From assembly GCA_905372445.1 (NCBI GenBank), contig CAJPPF010000089.1, forward strand, positions 1 to 9,078: a DNA stretch of 9,078 nt, in the 5' to 3' direction. Positions 1 through 7,718 of this stretch are shown here, piece by piece. The DNA is from an uncultured Prevotella sp. GTDB lineage: Bacteria; Bacteroidota; Bacteroidia; Bacteroidales; Bacteroidaceae. Both the position numbers and the translations under genes were made by a program. The notes under the pieces were generated by a model. That model did not search any database. It had not been told where the DNA came from and worked only from the letters and a program-made list of their open reading frames with translations. How positions within the stretch are numbered: position 1 is the stretch's first letter; the number at the start of each line of letters is the position of its first letter.

Positions 1-189
1 GCCACACAAGCGGGCGAAAGCAGTAGGAAAGCTCTTGTTCTTTGATAATAAAACGGCACCGCGGTCTATTGACCGGTTTGGGATAATATACAGAAACATC
101 ATACTTTGCGTTCGATCGGATTCGAGCAGTATCTGCAATGTTATCATGACTTCCGACAAGAAAAAGCGTAGTAATATTTCGTAATTCAT
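1..189. other. No convincing gene; edge fragment open in several frames
   Basis: Three reading frames stay open over nearly all of this stretch, so frame openness gives no basis for choosing one. On the minus strand an ATG at 189-187 opens 63 codons that run off the window edge. A second minus frame is also open from the edge up to a stop at 223-221, but has no ATG. A plus frame is open from position 2 to a TAA at 182-184. None of the three translations resembles a family I know. A partial gene running off the left edge or a decayed gene are both possible. The stretch contains a small inverted repeat (CGGTC, 4-base loop, GACCG at 62-75). Confidence 0.25.
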
Positions 190-207
190 TTTTTTTTTGT
201 ACTTTTG
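177..207 (+). promoter_or_regulatory. Bacteroidetes-type promoter of the tRNA-Arg gene
   Basis: TACTTTTG at 200-207 is a perfect match to the Bacteroidetes -7 consensus TAnnTTTG. TTTC at 177-180 lies exactly 19 bases upstream and matches three of four bases of the -33 element TTTG at the usual spacing. A run of ten T (189-198) sits between the two. Transcription should start near 213, about 30 bases before the mature tRNA. The downstream half closely resembles the promoter at 7832-7860. Confidence 0.75.
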
Positions 208-241
208 CACAGCATCCTTGCTATGCTTTGCTAAATGACGA

Positions 242-315
242 GGCCCTGTAGCTTAGCTGAATAGAGCGTCAGATTCCGGTTCTGAAGGTCGCGGGTTTGA
301 ATCCCGCCGGGGTCA
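242..315 (+). tRNA. tRNA-Arg, anticodon CCG
   Basis: The 74-base sequence folds into a complete cloverleaf. The acceptor stem pairs 242-248 with 308-314 (seven pairs, two of them G-U). The D stem is GCTT with GAGC, the anticodon stem TCAGA (269-273) with TCTGA (281-285), and the T stem GCGGG with CCCGC around a TTTGAAT loop. The anticodon loop is TTCCGGT, with anticodon CCG at 276-278, which reads the arginine codon CGG. The discriminator base is A315. The 3' CCA is not encoded (CGG follows), so it must be added after transcription. The gene stands alone, with its own promoter just upstream. Confidence 0.95.
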
Positions 316-622
316 CGGAAGGAAAGTTGTGGCTGCCTTTTGCTTTTGTATAGACGATACAAATATTAAATGTTGTTCAACACAAAAACGCTTTTTCCCG
401 GCAAAAAACAACCGTCAAGCCACCACAGGCAATAAAACACACGGACAAATAGATGTGAATCCTGGCAATATGAGGAATAGCATGTGGTTACAGCATGGCG
501 GGATTGACATTGCATGCGAGCACTACGCAAAGCGGCTGGTCGCCGTACGAGTGGACCATACTCTCGGCAAGAAGCTCAAAAGGTCATAGTATTAATCTTC
601 TAAACAAAACGATAAGACAATA
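316..622. other. Unassigned spacer between tRNA-Arg and the lipoprotein gene
   Basis: This stretch has one open frame of 86 codons (329-589, +). Its translation is rich in basic residues and Cys, lacks a signal peptide or any motif I recognise, and has no promoter or ribosome-binding signal before it, so I do not call it a gene. I see no duplicated tRNA 3' end or integrase remnant that would mark an integration site. A T-rich stretch just after the tRNA (about 336-347) could help end its transcript, but it has no strong stem. I could not find a TAnnTTTG promoter for the gene at 623. Confidence 0.4.
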
Positions 623-1033
623 ATGAAAAAAATATTATTCATGCTGTTGGCAATGCTGCCAATGCTCATACTGACATCTTGTTCTTCTGATGAAGACGAA
701 AACGACACGATAGTAGGTACATGGTTTCGCACATCCGACGAAGGTGTGGAAGAGACCACATATAATGAAAACGGGATAATGTCGCAGATAAATACATATA
801 AAAACGGAGAGAAGGAGGAGTTTATCGGTAAGTATTCCATAAGCGGGAAGTCACTGACCTATGTTATAACTTCTTCTAAGATGTATAAGCCAGACACTTT
901 CACACGTATAGAAGACCATAAGACAGAGTCTTTACAAACCAAATTTTCCATTAGCGGAAACACATTGAAATTCAAGAGAACGAATAAGAAAGGACGAATA
1001 GAAACCGTTACTTTCACCCGTAAGCGGTTATAA
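623..1033 (+). CDS. Small lipocalin-like lipoprotein, probably outer membrane
   Basis: This encodes a 136-residue secreted lipoprotein. Residues 1-19 form a type II signal peptide (MKK, then a Leu/Met/Ile-rich core) ending in the lipobox Leu-Thr-Ser-Cys, with Cys20 as the lipidated residue. The acidic run just after Cys20 (SSDEDE) resembles the lipoprotein export signal that sends Bacteroidetes lipoproteins to the cell surface. An I-V-G-T-W motif (residues 30-34) begins the mature domain. Two similar strand segments, YSISGKSLTY (71-80) and FSISGNTLKF (108-117), follow. This layout is typical of the short lipocalin-like proteins common in Prevotella and Bacteroides, which are beta-barrel-like proteins of mostly unknown ligand. 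The start is set by the signal peptide. The gene converges on pepT and shares a terminator with it. Its function is not known. Confidence 0.85.
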   Translation: MKKILFMLLAMLPMLILTSCSSDEDENDTIVGTWFRTSDEGVEETTYNENGIMSQINTYKNGEKEEFIGKYSISGKSLTYVITSSKMYKPDTFTRIEDHKTESLQTKFSISGNTLKFKRTNKKGRIETVTFTRKRL

Positions 1034-1051
1034 TATGCCGTAAGGTATAAA

Positions 1052-1092
1052 GAAATAAGGTTCTGCTCTATCGGAAAGCAGAACCTTATTTT
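1052..1092. terminator. Bidirectional intrinsic terminator between convergent genes
   Basis: A perfect 15-bp inverted repeat (1053-1067 with 1077-1091, extendable by one G-U pair) has a 9-base loop. The upper stem is GC-containing (AAGGTTCTGCT) and the base is A/T only. Read on the plus strand the stem ends in TTATTTTATATTT, and on the minus strand in a T-rich stretch as well. It can therefore end both the lipoprotein transcript (stop at 1033) and the pepT transcript (stop at 1144). Confidence 0.85.
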
Positions 1093-1143
1093 ATATTTCT
1101 CCATACTTACGGCGGTTGTTTTCGCCGGATGTATGGTAATGCG

Positions 1144-2370
1144 TTACTTGTTGTAGTTACCTGTTATCTCACATATTTTCACTATCACCTGCATGGCTTT
1201 CTCCATTACCTGTACAGAGACGAACTCATGAGGTCCATGGAAGTTAACGCCACCGGCAAAGATGTTCGGGCATGGCAGTCCGCGGAATGAAAGCTGTGCG
1301 CCGTCTGTACCGCCACGGATTGGCTGTACCTTTGCCGGAACATCGCACGCACTGAATGCCTGCAAGCAGATATCGATAGTATGTATATGCTCGTCGATTA
1401 TCTCCTTCATATTACGATACTGGTCGTAGATATTTGCAGTGACGGTTCCCTCTCCGTATTTCTCGTTGAGTTTGTCGACACACTCTTGCATGAATCGCTT
1501 GCGCTCATCGAAGCGTGCTGCGTCATGATCGCGAATGATGAAATACATCTTTGCAGTTTCTGTTGAGCTTGTCTGCGAACAGAGATGATAGAAACCCTCG
1601 TAGCCTTCGGTGTTCTCCGGCAGGTCGTTTTCAGGAATCATATCGAGCAGGTCGGCTGCAACGCGTGAGGCATTTATCATCTTTCCCTTTGCGTAACCCG
1701 TGTGTACGCTGACACCGCGTATCTCAATCTTTGCACCGGCAGCATTGAAATTCTCATATTCCAGTTCGCCGAGGTCACCGCCGTCGATGGTATAAGCCCA
1801 ATCGCAAGCGAACTTCTCCACATCGAAATGATGTGCTCCTAAACCTATCTCCTCATCGGGATTAAATCCTATGCGAATATCTCCATGAGGAATTTCGTCG
1901 TGGTCGCGGAGATAACACATAGCCTGAACTATTTCTGCTATGCCTGCCTTATCGTCAGCGCCGAGCAGAGTTGTGCCGTCAGTGACAATGAGGTCCTCTC
2001 CTACATGAGCAAGAAGCTCTGGGAACTTTGCAGGAGATGAGACGATACCCTCTGAAAGCACGATATCGCCACCGTCGTAGTTGCTGACGATGCGCGCCTT
2101 TACGTTTGCGCCAGAGGCATCTGTCGCCGTGTCGTAATGGGAAATGAAACCGATAGTAGGAACATTCTCCTTTATATTGCTCGGGAGAGTAGCATACAAG
2201 TACCCCTTGTCGTCGAGTTCTACATCTTTCAGTCCCTCGTCTTCGAGTTCCTTGCGGAGGTATTCTGCGAATACAAGTTGTTTGTCGCGATTGGAAGGAA
2301 TCGTCGGAGAGTCCTCGCGTGACTGTGTGTCAAACTTTGTGTAGTTGATGAATCTTTCTACTAATTCCAT
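1144..2370 (-). CDS. pepT: Peptidase T (tripeptide aminopeptidase), M20B family
   Basis: This zinc aminopeptidase removes the N-terminal residue from tripeptides in the cytoplasm, a late step in using peptides as nutrients. The length (408 residues) matches the usual length of PepT. The two-zinc M20 site is complete: His78 and Asp80 (S-H-Y-D), Asp140 (G-A-D-D-K), Glu173 as catalytic base with Glu174 (D-E-E-I-G), Asp196 (I-D-G-G) and His381 (G-P-H-E-F). The lid/dimerisation domain lies at about 210-320, with the V-S-V-H-T-G segment near its start. The R-G-G-T-D-G motif at 352-357 is also characteristic. There is no signal peptide. The gene lies 80 bases downstream of lptD on the same strand, so it may be the last gene of that operon. 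I saw neither a terminator nor a clear TAnnTTTG promoter in the gap. Confidence 0.96.
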   Translation of the reverse strand: MELVERFINYTKFDTQSREDSPTIPSNRDKQLVFAEYLRKELEDEGLKDVELDDKGYLYATLPSNIKENVPTIGFISHYDTATDASGANVKARIVSNYDGGDIVLSEGIVSSPAKFPELLAHVGEDLIVTDGTTLLGADDKAGIAEIVQAMCYLRDHDEIPHGDIRIGFNPDEEIGLGAHHFDVEKFACDWAYTIDGGDLGELEYENFNAAGAKIEIRGVSVHTGYAKGKMINASRVAADLLDMIPENDLPENTEGYEGFYHLCSQTSSTETAKMYFIIRDHDAARFDERKRFMQECVDKLNEKYGEGTVTANIYDQYRNMKEIIDEHIHTIDICLQAFSACDVPAKVQPIRGGTDGAQLSFRGLPCPNIFAGGVNFHGPHEFVSVQVMEKAMQVIVKICEITGNYNK

Positions 2371-2450
2371 GTTATTGCAGTTTTTAGTTCTATATCATTA
2401 AATAATCATCTGTCATAAACACGTTCAATACGGCATCATCCGTGCGGCTT

Positions 2451-5285
2451 CTAATACCATTGCACGGCGTTTGAGTAGCCACTGCGTTTATCGTACTTCA
2501 GAATATCGGTCAGTGTCGAAGCGTTGCAACGGAACGAGAAGTTGTAGCTTGTATATGGCGCCAACACTATCGAGCACGACATCGAGAAGCAGTGCAAATC
2601 ACGTGAAAGTGATGCTGTTGTCATACTGATCTTTTTGTTTTCAAAGTCATAACCTGAGGAGAAACTGATGTTCCAGCCCTCGGCAAGACGTATATTACCA
2701 GAGCAGTTGAGGTTTTGTGAGAAGCGGTAAGGATAGCGCATGGTCTTTGTGTTGAACTTTCCGCTGGTATTCTCGCGCATGGTGATACCGTAACCGAATG
2801 TCAGCGACCACGGCATGCTGAATGTCATGTATCCGTCGTCGTCGGTCTCTGCCTTGCCGCCACGTCCTTTCTTGCGCAGACCTTTCTGCGCTTTTATCTG
2901 CACGTCGTCGATATTCGACTCGATATCCGTATCCATGCCCTCGTCGTCTTCCATCTCGCCCTCTTCCTCTTCGTCGTCGCCACCGCCAAACCATTTCTTC
3001 AGTTTCTCGGGGTTGAGAGTGAACGAAAGGTTCTGCGATGTTCCAAGGAAACGACCGAAACGACCGTAGCTCCATTCCGTGCGTGTTCCAACGTAAGGTC
3101 TTCCGTTCTCATTGAGTTCGTAGGCGTATGTTGCGAACACGGCATTCATGTTGAACGTGTAGCTTTTTGAAAGTCTCAGACGCAGGCGCATACTGAGGTC
3201 ACTCCACGGTCGTGTCTGTGCAGCCATATTATACGACATCTGGGCACCGAAGTTATCAATCAGACTTATCTTCTTGTATCCCGTCGAGTCCTTGTCGCTC
3301 TTTATCTTCATCTCGACGTTGTTATCTATCGACATGGATATAGAGCCCGTCTTTCCCTTGCCTGGCACTCCGTAAAGCATATCCCTATAAGGTGAATACT
3401 CTACAATGCTGACCGAACCGTCGGCGTTGGTCTTCTGGTAAGTATCATAGTAACCATAGCGTGATGTACCGAAGTCTGGCGCATAGCTAAGGCTCACGGA
3501 AGGCGTCACGACATGGCGTATACGGTCTACTTTATCACCGAACAACTTTCTACTCGGTATGTAGAAACCGTATAGTTTAGTCGACATCGACAGCGCAAGA
3601 TTCCAGTTGTAGACGTTATGAAAGCCGAATGTCGTATCAACCACCTCCACCTGTCGCAGATCATCCCACGACCGTTTGTGTTTGCTGGTGTATGTACGGT
3701 CGGTAAAGTTGAACGACGGCGACACATTAATATAATCAAATAATGTGAAGTTACCGGCTATAGGAATGGAATGGCTCATTCCGTTTTTCCAGTCCTTTGC
3801 CAGATTTGAGTTAAACAGCTTTGACTCCTTACCCGAGAAGGAGTTTGATATTCTACCCGTATATGACATTGATATCTTCTCATACCAGCGCTCTTTTCCT
3901 GCTGCGTGTTTGCGTTTGAACGGATAGAACCGCGACAGCGTGATGTTAAGGTCGGGCAAGGTCATCATTATAGACGAGTCGCGCATATTCTGCGAGAGGT
4001 TTGCCGTAGAACTGAGATTTAGTCCTATTGACGAGAATCCCGTGCTCCAGCTAACCGACGAGGTACGCGTACTCTGCGTTCTCGACTGCGGGTTATACAT
4101 ACTGTTAAGGTTATTACGCTCATAGCTCGACGATGCGAAGTTCACACTTGCCGACAACTGGCTGTAAGGGTTTGCCTTTGCGTCCTGTCGGTGCGACCAT
4201 TGTATCTTGAAACTCGTCTGCTTTGAATAGTCAGGCAGTCCCTCCTCACTGTTTCGTGTGTCCTGATAACTCACAAGGAACGAACCGTTGTACTTATAGC
4301 GTTTCTTATAGTTAGATGTTGCAGTCACTCCCCATGAGCCTTTTGTATATATCTCACCTACGAGTTTAACGTCAAATTTATCGTTTATGGCGAAGTAATA
4401 TCCACCGTCTCGGAGATAAAATCCTCTGGCGGACTCATCACCGTAAGTAGGCATAATGAGACCGCTGGAGTAGTTTTTCGTAAATGGGAAGAAGCCGTAA
4501 GGAATGGCTATAGGCAATGGCACATCGGCAACGACCAGATGTGCAGGACCAAAGATAACATCCTTGCCGGTGCGTACCTTGGCGCGACTGAGTGCGAGAT
4601 AGAAGTCAGGGTGTTCGGCATCGCACGTCGTATAACGTCCGTGCTCCATATAAATGTCGCCATTGGCAGCGCGCTTCGACACCTTGCTTATGAGGAAACC
4701 GTCGTCCTGCTGCGTAGTGACATTCTTTATTATTCCTTTCTTTGTCTTGAAGTTGAACGTCATGGTGTCGCTTTCGTAGGTGTCCTGCCCCATTTGGAAT
4801 ACGGGAGTGCCGTCAAGTTCTGTCTGTGTACTGTCAGCCCATACACCCGTTGCATGCACAATGCTGCTCTGCTGGCTCATGTCTACTTTCTCTGCTTTCA
4901 GGTCCATGTTCTCGTATTTCACGTTGGCGTTACCATAGAGATAGGCTTTCTTTGTGGAAGAGAGATACACCATTGAGTCGTCCGACTGATAATGGACGGG
5001 AGAGGTGATGCCGTTCGACTTCATTCTGTTTAGCGAGTCCTTGCGTATACTGTCGTCAATTGCCTTGTTATGGAGGTAGATAGCTCTCTCAAGCGAGTCA
5101 AGCGGAAAAGAATCCGCCGACATTTCTTTCAGTGTATCGGCTACCTGCTCAGCGACTGCCACGGTTGAGTCTATGTCAATAGAATCTCCGTCGTCACTGC
5201 TGTTCAGTGTCGGCAGACCTCTTGTTCCTGCCATTATCAATACTGACAGGAACAGAAATAATACTATGACATAATGACGTTTCAT
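2451..5285 (-). CDS. lptD: LPS-assembly outer-membrane protein LptD, Bacteroidetes type
   Basis: LptD is the outer-membrane barrel that inserts lipopolysaccharide into the outer leaflet at the end of the Lpt bridge. Residues 1 to about 23 form a signal peptide with a long hydrophobic core. A low-complexity Asp/Ser-rich linker follows. An OstA/LptA-like jellyroll covers about 95-215 (repeated strands such as KAYLYGNANVKYENMDLKAE). The plug/barrel junction has the conserved V-P-L-P-I-A-I-P-Y-G-F-F-P-F-T segment (255-269). From there to the end the sequence alternates in the manner of a beta-barrel and finishes in an aromatic C-terminus (Gln-Trp-Tyr), as expected for a BAM substrate. At 944 residues it is longer than E. 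coli LptD. It carries a very acidic stretch then a basic one at about 768-812, probably a surface loop. Its start overlaps the stop of the HD gene by ATGA, so translation is probably coupled. Confidence 0.92.
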   Translation of the reverse strand: MKRHYVIVLFLFLSVLIMAGTRGLPTLNSSDDGDSIDIDSTVAVAEQVADTLKEMSADSFPLDSLERAIYLHNKAIDDSIRKDSLNRMKSNGITSPVHYQSDDSMVYLSSTKKAYLYGNANVKYENMDLKAEKVDMSQQSSIVHATGVWADSTQTELDGTPVFQMGQDTYESDTMTFNFKTKKGIIKNVTTQQDDGFLISKVSKRAANGDIYMEHGRYTTCDAEHPDFYLALSRAKVRTGKDVIFGPAHLVVADVPLPIAIPYGFFPFTKNYSSGLIMPTYGDESARGFYLRDGGYYFAINDKFDVKLVGEIYTKGSWGVTATSNYKKRYKYNGSFLVSYQDTRNSEEGLPDYSKQTSFKIQWSHRQDAKANPYSQLSASVNFASSSYERNNLNSMYNPQSRTQSTRTSSVSWSTGFSSIGLNLSSTANLSQNMRDSSIMMTLPDLNITLSRFYPFKRKHAAGKERWYEKISMSYTGRISNSFSGKESKLFNSNLAKDWKNGMSHSIPIAGNFTLFDYINVSPSFNFTDRTYTSKHKRSWDDLRQVEVVDTTFGFHNVYNWNLALSMSTKLYGFYIPSRKLFGDKVDRIRHVVTPSVSLSYAPDFGTSRYGYYDTYQKTNADGSVSIVEYSPYRDMLYGVPGKGKTGSISMSIDNNVEMKIKSDKDSTGYKKISLIDNFGAQMSYNMAAQTRPWSDLSMRLRLRLSKSYTFNMNAVFATYAYELNENGRPYVGTRTEWSYGRFGRFLGTSQNLSFTLNPEKLKKWFGGGDDEEEEGEMEDDEGMDTDIESNIDDVQIKAQKGLRKKGRGGKAETDDDGYMTFSMPWSLTFGYGITMRENTSGKFNTKTMRYPYRFSQNLNCSGNIRLAEGWNISFSSGYDFENKKISMTTASLSRDLHCFSMSCSIVLAPYTSYNFSFRCNASTLTDILKYDKRSGYSNAVQWY

Positions 5286-5842
5286 CCAAATAATCTGTGT
5301 AGTTCAAGGAATCTCGCGACGCTTTCTTCACCGAATTTCTGCATCGAGCGTAATACACTCGCGTAATTTTTCTCCTCGGTGAGGCGTGTTTTGGAAAAGA
5401 ATTTGTCGGCATAGCATATCAGTTTCTCTTCCATTGTCTCCGGCAGAAAATTCTTCTTCGGCAATGGCAGTGACTGCTTTTCTATGTCACATACGGTAAG
5501 TCCTGCACCTGTGTGACGTTCGCATACACGTGCATAGGGCTCAATCTCGTCAGCCGACATATTCAGCTCTGCTGCAATGCCACGCAACAGTCTGCCTCCG
5601 CACAGCCCATGACATATGTAAGGCGCATCGCCGTGACATTCTATACCTTTAGCATCGCAGAAAACAATTCCTATATCGTGAAGCATTACCGCATCATGAA
5701 CAAACTGTCGGTCTAACGGCAGATTCTTCTCTTCGATAATCCGAAGTGCCTTCTCCGCCACCTTCTCACTATGTAATAGGAGAATACGCCTCAACGGCGT
5801 ATTCTCTCCATAGTATCTGTCGATGATGCTTTCAATGTCCAT
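5282..5842 (-). CDS. HD-domain protein, predicted metal-dependent phosphohydrolase
   Basis: This is a 186-residue cytoplasmic protein with a full HD-superfamily metal site: His24 (L-H-S-E-K-V-A), the His55-Asp56 doublet (M-L-H-D-I-G), His78 (Y-I-C-H-G), His110 (C-E-R-H-T-G) and Asp146 (Y-A-D-K-F). The HDIG-type motif and short length fit the small uncharacterised HD phosphohydrolases. Substrates in the wider superfamily are nucleotides or other phosphoesters, and nothing in the sequence picks one. Cysteines 62, 69, 77 and 81 cluster around the third histidine, which is unusual and could be structural or redox-related. It lies 7 bases after the carboxyltransferase gene and overlaps lptD by 4 bases, so it is co-transcribed with both. 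A role linked to envelope assembly is only an inference from position. Confidence 0.88.
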   Translation of the reverse strand: MDIESIIDRYYGENTPLRRILLLHSEKVAEKALRIIEEKNLPLDRQFVHDAVMLHDIGIVFCDAKGIECHGDAPYICHGLCGGRLLRGIAAELNMSADEIEPYARVCERHTGAGLTVCDIEKQSLPLPKKNFLPETMEEKLICYADKFFSKTRLTEEKNYASVLRSMQKFGEESVARFLELHRLFG

Positions 5843-5849
5843 CAGCTTA

Positions 5850-7631
5850 TTAATCCTGATTACGCTCTATGTAGGCAATCACATCTCCTTTGTGTACCTT
5901 AGCGCCCTGCTTTGCGTTTATCTCTACGAGCTTGCCGCCGAGGGCAGCAGGAACCGTAAGGAGTTCGCCCCATGTAGCCTGCATGAAACAGAAGTCCTCG
6001 CCTTCTTTGTACTCCTTGCCGATGAATGGCTCTACTGTCGTAGCTGCCTCGCCATCGCCATTGAACTCCCAGAACAGCTGACCGTTGCATGGTGCGACGA
6101 TAGCATCAGCCTTGGCATGCTTAAACGCAGAGAGTTCTTCTAATGAGAGCTTTGAACCGAGAGCGGCGTCCTTAGCCTTCTGCAGGTCAGCAAGGAAGTT
6201 CTTCTTTGCCTGACCACTCTTGAGGTTACGATACTGCTCTGGGTGCATGGCAAGTTCGAAGAGTTCCTCGTCGTCCTGACCACGGTCCCAGTCGTTCTCC
6301 TCCATCTCTTTGATGAAGTTCTCTAATCGGAGTGATTCTGGTACGAATGAGCTTGGATTATCTGTTACGAACTCGAAGCCCTTCTCCTTTGCAAGCTCCC
6401 GAATCTCAGGAGCAAGCTCGCCCGGGACCTTACCTGACTTGCCGAGGATCATACCCCATACAGAGTCGTCCATCATGACATAGCGACCCTTGCCTTGCTC
6501 GATAGTGAGGAGGTTGAAGAGTGCGATGTTCTTCACATACTGTGAGAATGGCGTCACCAATGGTGGGAAACCGACCTTCGGCCAAACATACTCTACCTCG
6601 TTGAACAATGCAACGAGCATATCGTCAGTGCTGAGTTCTGGCTCGCCCTTCTTCTTTTTCAGGCTGTTGATAACGCCCTGAATACCTCCGAGGTCAGCCA
6701 TCATGGAGCCCATCATTCCTCCCGGCAGTCCACAGCCGAGAAGCAATGACGACATGTGCTTGTTGGCGGGGTTGATGAAATATCCAAGCCACTCATCAAT
6801 AAACTCCTGAGTGAGCGAACGAGCCTTCATATAAGCGTTCATATTTATTTCAGGCACGTCAAATCCTGCGTCGGCAAGCATGGCTCTTACAGAGATAACA
6901 TCAGGGTGAACTTTACCCCACGACAGTGGTTCGATGGCTGTATCGATGATGTCTGCACCGTTTCTGCATACCTCGAGAATTGATGCCATTGACAGACCTG
7001 GACCTGAATGTCCGTGATACTCGATTATCACTTCCGGGTGCTTGTCCTTGATGGCTTTTGTCAGTCGCCCGAGGAAGCCCGGCATACCGATACCTGCCAT
7101 ATCCTTCAGACAGATTTCAGGAGCACCTGCTTCGATGAATAGGTCAGCCTTTGCTACATAATACTCAACGGTATGTACCGGCGAGTTGGTGATACAGAGT
7201 GTAGCCTGAGGGGTCATTCCTGCCTCTGCAGCCCACTTGATCGACGGTATGATGTTACGTTCATCGTTCAATCCGCAGAAGATACGAGGGATGTCGACAC
7301 CCTGAGCGTGCTTAACGCGGTACATCAGCTGACGCACATCGTCAGGCACGGGATACATACGGAGTGCGTTGAGACCACGGTCGAGCATATGGGTTTTGAT
7401 GCCAACCTCATTGAAAGGCTTACAGAAAGCGCGCACTGCATCGTTAGGATTCTCGCCTGCGAGAAGATTAACCTGCTCGAAAGCACCACCATTAGTCTCT
7501 ACTCGGCTGAAACAGCCCATTTCTATAATAACCGGTGCGATACGCTCCAGCTGGTCCTTACGTGGCTGGAACTTACCGGAACTCTGCCACATATCTCTGT
7601 ATAAGAGACTGAACTGAATTTTCTTTTTCAT
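5850..7631 (-). CDS. oadA: Carboxyltransferase, oxaloacetate decarboxylase alpha / pyruvate carboxylase subunit B type
   Basis: This 593-residue protein belongs to the family that moves a carboxyl group between biotin and pyruvate/oxaloacetate. The HMGL-like TIM-barrel domain (about 5-275) holds the metal site: Asp13 in R-D-M-W-Q-S, Lys176 in C-L-K-D-M-A-G, and His206 and His208 in Y-H-G-H-S-G. The PYC/OADA domain (about 290-480) has the typical P-G-G-M motif (303-306). Residues about 507-590 resemble a biotinyl domain, but the usual E-A-M-K-M biotin site reads Q-A-T-W-G, so the lysine is replaced by Trp554 and this protein should not be biotinylated there. It may instead work with a separate biotin carrier. 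No beta or gamma decarboxylase subunit lies in this window, so the sodium-pump role is unproven. It is the first gene of the operon with the HD gene and lptD, and its promoter is at 7748-7719. The exact substrate is uncertain. Confidence 0.88.
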   Translation of the reverse strand: MKKKIQFSLLYRDMWQSSGKFQPRKDQLERIAPVIIEMGCFSRVETNGGAFEQVNLLAGENPNDAVRAFCKPFNEVGIKTHMLDRGLNALRMYPVPDDVRQLMYRVKHAQGVDIPRIFCGLNDERNIIPSIKWAAEAGMTPQATLCITNSPVHTVEYYVAKADLFIEAGAPEICLKDMAGIGMPGFLGRLTKAIKDKHPEVIIEYHGHSGPGLSMASILEVCRNGADIIDTAIEPLSWGKVHPDVISVRAMLADAGFDVPEINMNAYMKARSLTQEFIDEWLGYFINPANKHMSSLLLGCGLPGGMMGSMMADLGGIQGVINSLKKKKGEPELSTDDMLVALFNEVEYVWPKVGFPPLVTPFSQYVKNIALFNLLTIEQGKGRYVMMDDSVWGMILGKSGKVPGELAPEIRELAKEKGFEFVTDNPSSFVPESLRLENFIKEMEENDWDRGQDDEELFELAMHPEQYRNLKSGQAKKNFLADLQKAKDAALGSKLSLEELSAFKHAKADAIVAPCNGQLFWEFNGDGEAATTVEPFIGKEYKEGEDFCFMQATWGELLTVPAALGGKLVEINAKQGAKVHKGDVIAYIERNQD

Positions 7632-7679
7632 TCTAATAGTATTTCCTATTAATATCCTTTATCGTTTCATAATTCACTC

Positions 7680-7709
7680 TGCACGCATACATATAGACAC
7701 ATGCGTGCA
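7680..7709 (-). promoter_or_regulatory. Perfect stem-loop at the 5' end of the operon leader
   Basis: TGCACGCAT (7680-7688) and ATGCGTGCA (7701-7709) are perfect reverse complements around a 12-base loop. It lies just downstream of the predicted start point of the minus-strand operon (about 7712-7714), so the mRNA would begin with only a few bases before the stem. It could stabilise the mRNA 5' end. As DNA it could instead be an operator for a dimeric regulator. It does not match a riboswitch that I recognise. Confidence 0.55.
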
Positions 7710-7718
7710 TCCAACTTG

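Noticed and set aside
242..315. tRNA gene as an integration site for a mobile element
   Set aside because: No integrase gene and no second copy of the tRNA 3' end are visible in the window.
329..589. 86-codon open frame after the tRNA
   Set aside because: It has no recognisable motif, signal peptide or promoter, and its composition is unlike the neighbouring proteins. It is described as part of the spacer.
2371..2450. Separate promoter for pepT
   Set aside because: No TAnnTTTG element was found on the minus strand in this gap. The best A/T-rich candidate (TATTTAAT) fits poorly, so read-through from lptD is as likely.
2815..3075. Overlapping open frames on both strands inside lptD, rich in Ser or Arg
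   Set aside because: They are by-products of the GAC/GAA-rich codons of the acidic LptD loop. Their low-complexity translations are not protein-like.
4539..4976. 145-codon plus-strand open frame inside lptD
   Set aside because: It lies entirely antisense to conserved LptD sequence and shows no family features.
7173..7604. 143-codon plus-strand open frame inside the carboxyltransferase gene
   Set aside because: It is antisense to the conserved HMGL-like domain and has no independent support.
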